This document shows, piece after piece, positions 8,216 to 16,091 of a stretch of DNA of 57,417 bases. The position numbers and the translations under genes are program-made. The stretch is taken from the NCBI GenBank assembly GCA_030615365.1, contig JAUWZM010000007.1:1-57417 (forward strand). Reading direction: 5' to 3'. Below the pieces are notes generated by a model. The model made no database searches. It was not told the DNA's origin and saw nothing but the letters and a program-made list of their open reading frames with translations. The stretch's first letter is position 1, and each line of letters opens with the position of its first letter. This DNA is from Candidatus Aerophobota bacterium. GTDB lineage: Bacteria > Aerophobota > Aerophobia > Aerophobales > B3-G15.

Positions 8216-9202
8216 AATATGGAATTCTAAAATGTCTTCTTCCTCTAAGGTATAATTTTTATCTACCTTCCACGCATCAAATCTGCCTTTTCGCCATATT
8301 TTCGTATATTTTAAATTCTTCGCGAAATCTTTATGAATGGATCGGGCAGCATCAATGACCTTGCTTTTCTCCTTTAGCACTATTGGGTCATTTAAATCTG
8401 CTGATTTTCCCGGAACCTTCGTGTAAGTCCTGATAATTTTAAGGGCTCTGTAGATTTCTCTTTTCACCTCTTCCTGACAAGATTGATTTATAGCAGAAAT
8501 GGAAATTATGGAAAACTCACCTTTATACAGATCCTTTAATATTTTAAGGCGCTGCTCAGCTCCCTCTGCGTCTATTTTATTGCCCAATATCAGCGTCTTT
8601 TTGCAAATAGCTCCCTCCAGACAGTTATTTTTTAGTATTTTCCCTATGAGGACAATTTTTACTTCTTTTAATTTTTCCACTACCATTTCGACTTGGTCCA
8701 GTAGCTCATCACTGCTTAAATCTACCACCAACAAGACAATATCTGTTTCCCTAATAATGGTGGGTACACAGGAGGGGAGGAATTCATTGATTATGGGAGG
8801 AGTATCTACTATCTGGATTTTTATGTTTTCCCAGGGCATCATTCCTACAATAGGTTCTTGTGTAGTAAAGGGATAAGAAGCTATTTGGGGAGTGGCATTG
8901 GTGAAATTAGCTAAAATTTGAGATTTCCCTGCATTAGGTGGGCCTATTAGGGTAACTTGAGCGGCTCCTTCTTTGGGGATATGATCGGTATGGGTTCTTC
9001 GTATGGCTCCTGGTTTTTTTTGAGAGGCCTTGCGGAATTTAGAAATCTTTGCCCTAAGATCAGCCTGCAATTTATCTGTTCCCTTGTGTTTCGGCATAAT
9101 TGCTAACATCTCTTGCAATACGGCAATTTTTTCCTCATAGCTTTTAGCTAATCTGTATTTTCGCTCGGTCTCGTAGTATTGAGGAGGAAGATTTGCCGGC
9201 AA
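8213..9202 (-). CDS. DRG/OBG-type GTPase with C-terminal TGS domain
   Basis: A 329-residue P-loop GTPase. It has an N-terminal helical segment (1-70), then G1 GPPNAGKS (87-94), G3 DTPP (133-136) and G4 NKID near residue 210. The C-terminal part (about 265-329, ending EEEDILEFHI) resembles a TGS domain. This architecture matches the ribosome-interacting DRG GTPases that are general in archaea and eukaryotes but patchy in bacteria. It starts with TTG, supported by GGGGAGG five bases upstream, directly after the pyrK stop. The position between pyrK and pyrD is odd. It may be a translational passenger or have a real link to nucleotide status. Confidence 0.85.
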   Translation of the reverse strand: MPANLPPQYYETERKYRLAKSYEEKIAVLQEMLAIMPKHKGTDKLQADLRAKISKFRKASQKKPGAIRRTHTDHIPKEGAAQVTLIGPPNAGKSQILANFTNATPQIASYPFTTQEPIVGMMPWENIKIQIVDTPPIINEFLPSCVPTIIRETDIVLLVVDLSSDELLDQVEMVVEKLKEVKIVLIGKILKNNCLEGAICKKTLILGNKIDAEGAEQRLKILKDLYKGEFSIISISAINQSCQEEVKREIYRALKIIRTYTKVPGKSADLNDPIVLKEKSKVIDAARSIHKDFAKNLKYTKIWRKGRFDAWKVDKNYTLEEEDILEFHI

Positions 9203-10036
9203 TTATACCTCCCCGAGTAAATCTTTCCAGTTAATCTCATCTACATTAAATACAGGGCCATCCTGGCATACTCTCAGATAACCCGATGTTCCTTTTATTA
9301 CACATCCCCGACAGGCTCCTATTCCACAGCCCATTTTTTCCTCCATTGAGATTTGACAGGGAAATAGATACTTATAGGAAAGCCAGGATACCTTTTTGAG
9401 CATGGGAACAGGACCGCAGGCATATACGCTGAGAGATTTTAGGGAAAAATCACCGATAAAGTGCTCAAAAAGATCACTAATTTTTCCCTTGTAGCCACAG
9501 GTTCCATCGTCAGTAGCTATCTTTACATTCATTTCCAACTCGCTAAAGTCTTTCTGGCAAATAATTTTATCTTTTGTCTTAAATCCTAAAAATGCGAAAG
9601 GGGTATTGCACCTTGAAAAGGTACACATTTTACTTAAGCTCTGGGCTAAAAAAACAAGGGGAGCAACTCCTATTCCTCCAGCTATTAAGACATGTTGTGC
9701 TGTAGTATGATTTATCAAGAATTCTTTTCCAAGAGGACCTATTAAATCTAAGCTATCCCCTTCCCTTTTTTGGGATAAAATCCTGGTCCCCAATCCAACT
9801 ATTTGATAAAGTATCTCTATATATTCCCCTGTCACACGATGGATACTAAAAGGCCTTCTTAACAAAGGGTAATGAGTATCCTCTACTCTGAGATAAATAA
9901 ACTGTCCTGGCTTAGCTTCCCGAGAAATCTGAGGAGTGTGTAGTTTTAGTTTATAATACTCAAAGGTTAGTTTTTGATTGGACAAAATTTCTACTTGTGC
10001 CTGATATATAGAAATTTTTTTTAAGGAAAAGTTCAA
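9203..10036 (-). CDS. pyrK: Dihydroorotate dehydrogenase electron transfer subunit
   Basis: A 277-residue ferredoxin-reductase-like protein that passes electrons from PyrD FMN through FAD and a 2Fe-2S cluster to NAD. The FAD-binding RRPFSIHRV lies in the first barrel, and the NAD-domain GGIGVAPLV in the middle. The C-terminal 2Fe-2S ligands are CGIGACRGC plus a later Cys in VCQDGP. I place the start at a TTG at 10036, preceded by AAGGAGAG. An in-frame TTG 60 bases earlier is really the -35 box of the promoter, and its 20 extra residues are not family-like. First gene of pyrK-GTPase-pyrD. Confidence 0.93.
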   Translation of the reverse strand: MNFSLKKISIYQAQVEILSNQKLTFEYYKLKLHTPQISREAKPGQFIYLRVEDTHYPLLRRPFSIHRVTGEYIEILYQIVGLGTRILSQKREGDSLDLIGPLGKEFLINHTTAQHVLIAGGIGVAPLVFLAQSLSKMCTFSRCNTPFAFLGFKTKDKIICQKDFSELEMNVKIATDDGTCGYKGKISDLFEHFIGDFSLKSLSVYACGPVPMLKKVSWLSYKYLFPCQISMEEKMGCGIGACRGCVIKGTSGYLRVCQDGPVFNVDEINWKDLLGEV

Positions 10037-10067
10037 AATTCTCTCCTTGATTGGAGTAATCTTTTTT

Positions 10068-10096
10068 ATTATAGAGTGAGAGAGGGGTGATGTCAA
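10068..10096 (-). promoter_or_regulatory. Consensus sigma70 promoter of pyrK
   Basis: On the minus strand, TTGACA (10096-10091) and TATAAT (10073-10068) are separated by exactly 17 bases, so both hexamers and the spacing are ideal. Transcription should begin near 10061. That leaves a leader of about 25 bases carrying AAGGAGAG and the TTG start. Confidence 0.85.
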
Positions 10097-10134
10097 CTAA
10101 AATTGGTGGGATGTATCAGAGGGAGCTGATACTG

Positions 10135-10182
10135 GCTCTCCCAGGAAGGAGAGAGAAGGTTCTCTCTCCTTCCTGGGAGAGC
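10135..10182. repeat. Perfect 22-bp palindrome with 4-base loop
   Basis: GCTCTCCCAGGAAGGAGAGA plus GA (10135-10156), loop AGGT, then the exact complement (10161-10182). It lies between the RseB-like gene and the pyrK promoter. There is no T tract on either side, so it is more like an isolated palindromic repeat than an intrinsic terminator. It could still block read-through or protect mRNA ends. Confidence 0.75.
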
Positions 10183-10227
10183 GTACACCCCAGATCAGGG
10201 TGAGATTGATAGGAAAATTTGCTAAGC

Positions 10228-11250
10228 TTATTTGATAGATCGGGCAATCTTTACCAGTTCTTCCAGGGAAATCTCTCCTATTAGCACGAAGGTTTTCTTT
10301 TTTCTGTTCCATGCTAAAGTCTTACAATGCGGACCTTCTCTGAATCTTATCTGCACATCATCAAATCTCATCCACTCATGATGCTTCATTGTTATATTTA
10401 TAGTGGGCCTTTGAAAGAAGACTATCACTTCCAGCCCATTGGCATAGGTCAGTTTCACGGATTTTTTCTTTACGATTACCTCACCTTCCTGGAAGATATA
10501 TCCAGGAGGCAGATAACCCGGGAAAAAGACAGGAAAATTAGCCTGAGCTTTAATTTCCTGTAAAGTGTAGCAGGAAGATGAAGGAGGTTTTTCTATAGTT
10601 GGGGGGACCTTAAATAGTTTACCATAGAGCTTTTCTTTAGGAAAATGTCGGTTAAAATCTATCTTGATATAATGCGAAGATGAGATTAGTTTTCCTTCCG
10701 GGTTGTATTTTTCTCTTCTTAACATAAGATGAGTTTTTTTATCTATCCATAGTTTTAGAAATGGATTAGCCGAATCTTTTGGATAAAGAGAAAGCACATA
10801 CACTTCCCTTCCCAGAATTTTTTCCTCAAATACTTTAGAGATAGTAAAGTTGGTGAGCATTATTTTCAGGGCTTTCTTTTTTATCTCTCTTATCTGAGGG
10901 CGATTGAGGGAGGGAAAAGCTCTTATTTTTTTATTAATTCCTGGTAGGTATTCTATTCTTTTTTCGCCATCATCAATTATGATCCTACCCTTTATCTGAG
11001 GAGGTTCCAGATATTCCACATATATGAAGTTTGGCTTTTGGTAGATCACTTTAGATACAAAACCATATATTCGATCAGAGGTATAAATCTGTGTTTTTTC
11101 TGTTCCTTCAAAATTTACCCGAAATTGAGCATTGAAGGATAATCTTAAGATATCCTCGCTCTTCTTCTTCTCTGCCAACGATGAAGAGCTGATTAAGGCC
11201 ATGCCCAAAAAGAGGAGAAACAAAACTCTCCTAAATTTATTTAAACTCAT
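10228..11250 (-). CDS. RseB/MucB-like sigma factor regulatory protein
   Basis: A 340-residue exported protein with a signal peptide (hydrophobic 8-24, cleavage near SLA-EKK). The N-terminal domain (about 30-200) resembles the LolA-like fold of RseB/MucB and outer-membrane lipoprotein sorting proteins. The C-terminal third, after a PPGY segment, is a separate small domain ending in a helical IARSIK tail. Known RseB proteins bind the periplasmic part of the anti-sigma factor and sense envelope damage. Its place right after an ECF sigma and anti-sigma pair supports that role. AGGAGTAAGAGG precedes the ATG. Homology is inferred from pattern and context. Confidence 0.75.
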   Translation of the reverse strand: MSLNKFRRVLFLLFLGMALISSSSLAEKKKSEDILRLSFNAQFRVNFEGTEKTQIYTSDRIYGFVSKVIYQKPNFIYVEYLEPPQIKGRIIIDDGEKRIEYLPGINKKIRAFPSLNRPQIREIKKKALKIMLTNFTISKVFEEKILGREVYVLSLYPKDSANPFLKLWIDKKTHLMLRREKYNPEGKLISSSHYIKIDFNRHFPKEKLYGKLFKVPPTIEKPPSSSCYTLQEIKAQANFPVFFPGYLPPGYIFQEGEVIVKKKSVKLTYANGLEVIVFFQRPTINITMKHHEWMRFDDVQIRFREGPHCKTLAWNRKKKTFVLIGEISLEELVKIARSIK

Positions 11251-11254
11251 CCTC

Positions 11255-11719
11255 TTACTCCTCTTCGTTTATCGATATTAATGATGCAGCTGGTTCTCCT
11301 ACAAAGGTGAGAGTCTCGCGGGACAGTAGATATTCCTTCTCAAATCGGTCAATATTTAGTGAAGTGGAAAATAAGCGGGGATAAAACACTGACAAGAACA
11401 AGAGCAGTGCTAATCCCGCCATAATAGCAGCTTTCCCCTCTCGAGGCAGAGTCATCCATATCCTTTCGAAGACCCAGGTTCTTCCATGTTTAGTAGTTTC
11501 TACTTCAGGAAGCCTTGTTCTAAGATGGTCATAGAAGTGAGGCTCAGGATTGACAAGAATCACAAGTTTACTTAATTTGTGGATTTTCTTGAGTTGCCCC
11601 CACTCTTTGTTGCACTCCCGACATCTTTTAAGATGCCGCTTAATCCGCCATCTGGCGAAAAAATTCAGTTCTCCATCGATATAAGCGGAGAGGTTTTTGG
11701 TACACCAATCACAATTCAT
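11255..11719 (-). CDS. Anti-sigma factor with zinc-finger (zf-HC2) domain
   Basis: A 154-residue single-pass membrane protein. The N-terminal cytoplasmic part has the anti-sigma zinc motif HLKRCREC (His-x3-Cys-x2-Cys) at about 29-36 with a further Cys near the N-terminus (MNCDWC). A single hydrophobic helix spans about 96-113 (IMAGLALLLFLSVF). The remainder is presumably periplasmic. Such proteins hold the cognate ECF sigma factor inactive until proteolysis or conformational release. It begins 2 bases after the sigma gene and ends 4 bases before the RseB-like gene. The rseP homologue at 21392 could supply the intramembrane cleavage step. Confidence 0.88.
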   Translation of the reverse strand: MNCDWCTKNLSAYIDGELNFFARWRIKRHLKRCRECNKEWGQLKKIHKLSKLVILVNPEPHFYDHLRTRLPEVETTKHGRTWVFERIWMTLPREGKAAIMAGLALLLFLSVFYPRLFSTSLNIDRFEKEYLLSRETLTFVGEPAASLISINEEE

Positions 11720-11721
11720 AA

Positions 11722-12303
11722 TTATTCTCCTAAATAAGGTGCAAGTTTGTTTTTTAGCCCTTCTCGAGCTCTAAACAAACGAGATTTTATAGTCCCCTCA
11801 GAACATTGAAAAATCTTCGATAACTCCTTATAGGATAGATCCTCCACTTCCCGAAGGATAAAAACTTCTTTTAGCCCATCTGATAATGAATCAATAGCTA
11901 ATTTTATCTTCACTCCCAGCTCTTTATTTTCCAAAATCTCTATAGGTGATTTAACAGTATCTTGTGGGAGTTGCGTGGAAAGAGGATTTTCTTTCTCGCC
12001 CACCGGATAAGACAAAAGGATAGTTTTAGGTTTTCTTCTACGAACGTTCTGGGCGTTGAGACAAGTATTTATTGTTATGCGGTAAAGCCAGGTAAAGAAT
12101 TTAGATTTTCCCTTAAAGTGAGTAAGGCCTCTATAGACTTTAATGAAGACTTCCTGAGAAAGATCATCGGCATCACTTTTGTCCCTTACCATTGCTAAAA
12201 CTATACTGTAGACTTTAGTTTGATATCTTTCCACCAATCTTCTAAAACTGTTTTTATCCCCGCCCTTGAATCTGGAAATGAGAACCTCATCGGAAATGTT
12301 CAT
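11722..12303 (-). CDS. RNA polymerase ECF sigma factor (RpoE/SigW-like)
   Basis: A 193-residue sigma factor of the extracytoplasmic-function type. Region 2 spans about 8-90 with the DADDLSQEVFIKVYRGL core and FFTWLYRITIN. Region 4 lies at about 125-190 with REVEDLSYKELSKIF and a helix-turn-helix ending GTIKSRLFRAREGL. It directs polymerase to a small regulon, probably envelope stress given the anti-sigma factor and RseB-like protein encoded directly downstream. A possible upstream promoter is TTGTAA (12401-12396), 16 bases, TACACT (12379-12374). It lies just before repeat copy 3. Confidence 0.93.
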   Translation of the reverse strand: MNISDEVLISRFKGGDKNSFRRLVERYQTKVYSIVLAMVRDKSDADDLSQEVFIKVYRGLTHFKGKSKFFTWLYRITINTCLNAQNVRRRKPKTILLSYPVGEKENPLSTQLPQDTVKSPIEILENKELGVKIKLAIDSLSDGLKEVFILREVEDLSYKELSKIFQCSEGTIKSRLFRAREGLKNKLAPYLGE

Positions 12304-12411
12304 TTTTACCCGTCCAGGTTGGTTATTCTTTTCTGTTTATGTATAAATAAACAAACCAAGAAAGCCTATGCACAGTGTAGCAGTTTTCCCATGATTTACA
12401 AGGGAAAGGCA

Positions 12412-12655
12412 TCTCCAGTTTCAAGAAAAGTTTTGGGGCTGCCCTTCCTTCGGTGTTTTCCAACGTTGCGGCTAAGTTCTACTTTTATCTGTAAGCTGTG
12501 GCTTGATAGATTTGTTCGCTTTGGGACTTCATGTATCATGAAGTCCTGAGGAGAACTTGGACGTTAGAACTCATAGACCCGCCTAATCGCCGCTGCCTTA
12601 TGGAAAACACACTCGACGGGCAGCAAATTAAGAGGATTTTTCTTGAAACTGGAGA
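12412..12655 (+). repeat. Structured hairpin repeat, copy 3 (diverged, 244 bp)
   Basis: The ends are a perfect 18-bp inverted repeat (TCTCCAGTTTCAAGAAAA at 12412-12429, complement at 12638-12655), unrelated in sequence to the ends of copies 1 and 2. The inside is clearly homologous to them: GCGGCTAAGTTCTACT, then GCTGTGGCT, then CATAGACCCGCCT and ATCGCCGCTGCCT. Inner helices persist with changed bases: GCTGCCC with GGGCAGC and GTGTTTTCC with GGAAAACAC. An extra apical hairpin GGACTTCATG-TAT-CATGAAGTCC (10-bp stem) replaces the apical stem of the other copies. It occupies most of the gap between the ECF sigma gene and the Spy-like gene. Confidence 0.8.
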
Positions 12656-12740
12656 AAGATATGACCTTTCCCTTGCATTTACCCATTAGATATCTAAAGG
12701 TTTATCGGTTAAGACCAGGGACAGAGAAAACCCTTATCCT

Positions 12741-13190
12741 TCATCTAAATTTTACTTTAAGAAGGAAGAGCTTCTTTAATTGCTCTGGCGTTAAAATATC
12801 CTTTACCCGCAGAATAAAATCAACTGTATTTTTACTTATCTGTGCCCTGATCTCGGAGATTTCATCTATTAGAGAGTACATCTTAGCTTGATTCGGCATT
12901 CTTTTTAGCCACAGCCTTTGAAATTCAATCCTCCTTTTTGCCAGCTCGGCGCGCAGGTCCACAGTTTGTTCCCGGAAAAAAAGACTTAGCCGAGTCAGCT
13001 TCATTCTTTGCTCTGGGGTAAGGTTTAAGTTAAATCTTTTCTCACGCTGGTTATGAGTCCATTGTTTCCTTGTCTGTGGGATTTTCGAACCATAAGGATC
13101 TGACCCAGCCCAGGAAACACTTCCTATAGATAGCATGAACCCTACCAGCAAAAGAACAATTCCTCCTCTCGTTTTCCATTTTTTTCTCAC
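12741..13190 (-). CDS. Spy/CpxP-like periplasmic protein (LTxxQ motifs)
   Basis: A 149-residue exported protein with a signal peptide (hydrophobic 10-27, cleavage near SWA-GSD). The mature part is almost all helical and charged, with two LTPEQ motifs (about 57 and 134), the hallmark of Spy/CpxP/ZraP-type periplasmic chaperones or metal/stress sensors. The GTG start is preceded by AAGGAGGAG. It lies upstream of, and in the same direction as, the ECF sigma operon, separated by the hairpin repeat. An envelope-stress role is likely, and control by the neighbouring sigma factor is an inference only. Confidence 0.8.
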   Translation of the reverse strand: MRKKWKTRGGIVLLLVGFMLSIGSVSWAGSDPYGSKIPQTRKQWTHNQREKRFNLNLTPEQRMKLTRLSLFFREQTVDLRAELAKRRIEFQRLWLKRMPNQAKMYSLIDEISEIRAQISKNTVDFILRVKDILTPEQLKKLFLLKVKFR

Positions 13191-13606
13191 TATTTTCTCC
13201 TCCTTATTTTTTATATATCAAAAATCATTCACTTTCTCTGATGATTGGTGGCTACAAAACTCAGAGTCTGTGTAAATTAGGTGCAATCTTTAAGGCTGCG
13301 CTACCGACTGTAAAGAGAAACCTTCTAAGCAAACTAAGCGCAGCCTAAAGGGTACAGCTATAATTTAGACTTTGTCTATTTAGACTAAAAAATATAAAAA
13401 AAGTTCACTCAACCCCCTCTTTCTGGAGCTGTGGGGATTTATATTCGAACTCGCTACCAAAAGACATTTTTCCACGCTTCTACACATTCACACATTTTGC
13501 CTGTTCAGTCCATCTCGTTTGTCGGGCTTGTTTCATTTTTACATATTACCTCCCCTCCGCCTTTAACCTCTTACTTTTAGTCGCTTCCAGCATCCACCCC
13601 ATTTGC
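13191..13606. other. Divergent intergenic region
   Basis: It lies between the leftward Spy-like gene and the rightward phoH operon. It contains AGGCTGCGCT near 13293 and its complement AGCGCAGCCT near 13337, which form a 10-bp stem around a 34-base loop. A small TAGACTTTGTCTA palindrome lies near 13367. The right part is pyrimidine-rich and low in complexity, with CACGCTTCTACACATTCACA-type words. No open frame looks real. Confidence 0.5.
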
Positions 13607-13635
13607 TTGACATATTTCTCATTTTAAATAATAAT
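13607..13635 (+). promoter_or_regulatory. Sigma70-type promoter of phoH and the envelope gene run
   Basis: TTGACA (13607-13612), a 17-base spacer, then AATAAT (13630-13635), one mismatch from the ideal -10. The predicted start is near 13642, about 40 bases before the GTG of phoH. Confidence 0.7.
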
Positions 13636-13681
13636 TAAGCAACTATTCAAAGGAGAAGTAGTAAGTCTTAGGATCAAGGAT

Positions 13682-14656
13682 GTGAAAGTATCAAAACTCA
13701 AAGTAGAGGATGTAGGGAAAATATCTCTCTTTTTTGGAAAAAGAGATGAGAATTTGAGATTAATCGAAAAAGAGTTAGGGGTGGCGATTTTCTTAAGGGA
13801 TAACTTTCTCAAAATTAAAGGAGAGGCTGAAAAGGTAGATAGGGCTGAAAAATTGGTAAGGGATATTTTTTCTCAAATTAGCCGAGGTTATACTCCTGGA
13901 ACAGCAGAGATAGAATTATCTTTGCATCAAATAGAGGAAGGAAAAAATTTAAAGGAGGAGTTGAAAAATTTAGTTGTTTTTACCTCTTCCAGGGGTAAAA
14001 AGATTAGGACGAGAACTGAAGGACAAAAAAGGTATGTAAAGGCAATTAAAAACAATGATGTTATTTTTGTTATTGGTCCTGCTGGAACCGGCAAAACTTA
14101 TTTAGCAGTAGCTACGGCAATGACGGCTCTGTATGAAGAAGAGGTAGTTCGAATCGTTTTAACTCGTCCTACAGTGGAGGTAGGAGAAAAATTAGGTTAT
14201 CTACCCGGAGGATTGGAAGAAAAAGCAGCGCCTTATCTTCGTCCCCTCTATGATGCTCTATATGAGTTAATTTTAGCTGATAAATTTCATTCCTTTCTGG
14301 AAAGAGATATAATTGAAATTGCACCCCTGGCTTATATGAGAGGGCGCACTTTAAACGATGCGTTCATTATTCTGGATGAAGCTCAAAACACCACGTATGA
14401 ACAGATGAAGATGTTTCTCACTCGCTTGGGTTTTGGTTCCAAGGTAGTAGTCACGGGAGATATTACTCAAATCGATCTTCCTCCTCACAAAGCTTCAGGG
14501 TTGGTAGAAGTGCAATCTCTCTTTAAGGATATAAAAGGAATTGAAACTGTTTATTTAACTCAAAGAGATGTGGTAAGACACAGTTTGGTTCAGAAAATAG
14601 TAAAAACTTACGAGGGTCATGAAAAAAGGACTAAATATGCCCAGAAGAGTAAATAG
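13682..14656 (+). CDS. phoH: PhoH family ATPase
   Basis: A 324-residue cytosolic P-loop ATPase. The N-terminal 70 residues resemble a small KH-like nucleic-acid-binding segment. The PhoH core has Walker A GPAGTGKT (132-139), TRPTVEVGEKLGYLPG, Walker B ILDEAQN near 228, and GDITQIDLP. Family members are thought to act in RNA handling, consistent with ybeY downstream. It starts with GTG after CAAGGAT. It overlaps the next gene by about 20 bases. Confidence 0.93.
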   Translation: MKVSKLKVEDVGKISLFFGKRDENLRLIEKELGVAIFLRDNFLKIKGEAEKVDRAEKLVRDIFSQISRGYTPGTAEIELSLHQIEEGKNLKEELKNLVVFTSSRGKKIRTRTEGQKRYVKAIKNNDVIFVIGPAGTGKTYLAVATAMTALYEEEVVRIVLTRPTVEVGEKLGYLPGGLEEKAAPYLRPLYDALYELILADKFHSFLERDIIEIAPLAYMRGRTLNDAFIILDEAQNTTYEQMKMFLTRLGFGSKVVVTGDITQIDLPPHKASGLVEVQSLFKDIKGIETVYLTQRDVVRHSLVQKIVKTYEGHEKRTKYAQKSK

Positions 14657-16091
14657 GGAAAAATCTGAACCAACAGATCATAAGATAAAAAAGATCTTTG
14701 CTAAATCTCATCTTTCTCAGTGGCTTTGGGGAATAGGGATAGTAGGAGGGCTTTCTCTTATTTTTCTTTCCCCTTTTCTTGCTTCTCTCGCTGTGAAACT
14801 GGGAACGGTAATTCTTATCATTTTAACAGTATCAATTTGTTTAATTTGTCTTTTTCGTTTCTGTCCCAAATTTCTAACGGTCAATTTTTTATCTTTGTTT
14901 CTGGTTTTAGTTTTATCTATGAGTTTATTGGGGAAAATTATTTTACTTTTACCTCAAATTCCTAATTATTTTGTTCCTATTGCTTTTTTATCAATTTTGT
15001 TGTCTCTTTTTTTTACTCCTACTTTGGCAATTCTTGCTACAGTCCTCTTAGGTCTCCTCTTTGCAGTCAATGCGGAAAATTTGGCGATTTTACCTGCGTT
15101 AGTTTTTGGCGGAGTAGTAGGAATTTATGGTGCTTCCTTTATTCACCAGAGAACCGATATTACGAAAGTGGGAATTTGGGTGGGGGTTACTAATTTAATT
15201 AGCATTGTGGGTATGGGTTTGGTGGATAAATTCTCGTCTTCTCAAATTCTTATTCAGGGGCTATGGGGGCTGGGAAGTGGAATTTTTTCCAGTATCTTGG
15301 TAACAATAACTCTTCCTTATTTGGAAGCATATTTTGGGATTACTACTGATATTAAGTTGCTTGAGCTCATGGATCTCAATCATCCTCTTTTGAAAAGATT
15401 ATCCATAGAAGCCCCGGGCACGTATCATCATAGCGTAATGGTCGCTACTTTAGCTATAGCTGGAGCAGAAAGCGTTGGAGCAAATACTCTTTTAGCCAGA
15501 GTGGGAGCTTACTATCACGATGTTGGTAAGGTTATTCGACCTCATTTTTTCTTTGAAAATAGTGGGTTAGAAAATATTGTTGATAGATCTCATCAAGAGG
15601 TTAATCCTAATTTGAGTTCTACGATAATTATCTCTCATGTGAAAGACGGAATTGAACTGGCTAAAATTCATAGACTTCCGAAGGTAGCTATTGATATTAT
15701 TACTGAACATCATGGGAAAGGACTGATAGCTTATTTTTATCGAAAGGCTTTACAGAAAAAAGAGCCCAGGGAACAAGTTGAGGAGGAAAGTTTTCGCTAT
15801 CCAGGCCCTAAACCTCAAAGTAAGGAATCAGCTATTGTAATGTTGGCCGATTCTGTAGAAGCTGATTCTCGTTTTACTCCCAGAGGGGCTCATAAAGACT
15901 TATCTTTAACCAGAAATGAAATATCCTCTCGGGTAGAAAAAGTACTCAATAATAAATCGAAGGATGGTCAATTAAATGAATGCAATTTAACCCTGGGAGA
16001 GTTGACGAAGATAAAAGAGGCTTTTATCCGTACCCTTACAGGTTCAATCCATACACGGGGTAGGTATTCTGAGGAGACGATGAATGCGTGA
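14637..16091 (+). CDS. Membrane HD-domain phosphohydrolase (PgpH/YqfF-like), short form
   Basis: A 484-residue protein with about six to eight hydrophobic helices in the first 215 residues, followed by a cytoplasmic HD domain. Catalytic elements are YHHSVMVA, YYHDVGK (the HD pair) and TEHHGK, with a final Asp in MLADSVEAD. In PgpH this domain hydrolyses the signal nucleotide c-di-AMP. Usual family members are around 700 residues with a long extracytoplasmic 7TMR-HDED region before the membrane block; that region is absent here. I start at the ATG at 14637, six bases after AAAAAGGA. An ATG at 14619 is an alternative. The stop codon lies in the low-complexity repeat that follows. Confidence 0.85.
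   Translation: MPRRVNREKSEPTDHKIKKIFAKSHLSQWLWGIGIVGGLSLIFLSPFLASLAVKLGTVILIILTVSICLICLFRFCPKFLTVNFLSLFLVLVLSMSLLGKIILLLPQIPNYFVPIAFLSILLSLFFTPTLAILATVLLGLLFAVNAENLAILPALVFGGVVGIYGASFIHQRTDITKVGIWVGVTNLISIVGMGLVDKFSSSQILIQGLWGLGSGIFSSILVTITLPYLEAYFGITTDIKLLELMDLNHPLLKRLSIEAPGTYHHSVMVATLAIAGAESVGANTLLARVGAYYHDVGKVIRPHFFFENSGLENIVDRSHQEVNPNLSSTIIISHVKDGIELAKIHRLPKVAIDIITEHHGKGLIAYFYRKALQKKEPREQVEEESFRYPGPKPQSKESAIVMLADSVEADSRFTPRGAHKDLSLTRNEISSRVEKVLNNKSKDGQLNECNLTLGELTKIKEAFIRTLTGSIHTRGRYSEETMNA

Noticed and set aside
10037..10096. Longer PyrK starting at TTG 10096
   Set aside because: That TTG is the -35 box of a consensus promoter, and a proper ribosome site precedes the TTG at 10036.
10135..10182. 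Intrinsic terminator
   Set aside because: The stem is perfect but has no T tract on either strand, so I list it as a palindromic repeat.
10097..10312. 71-codon open frame on the minus strand
   Set aside because: It reads through the 22-bp palindrome and overlaps the RseB-like gene in another frame; no ribosome site or family resemblance.
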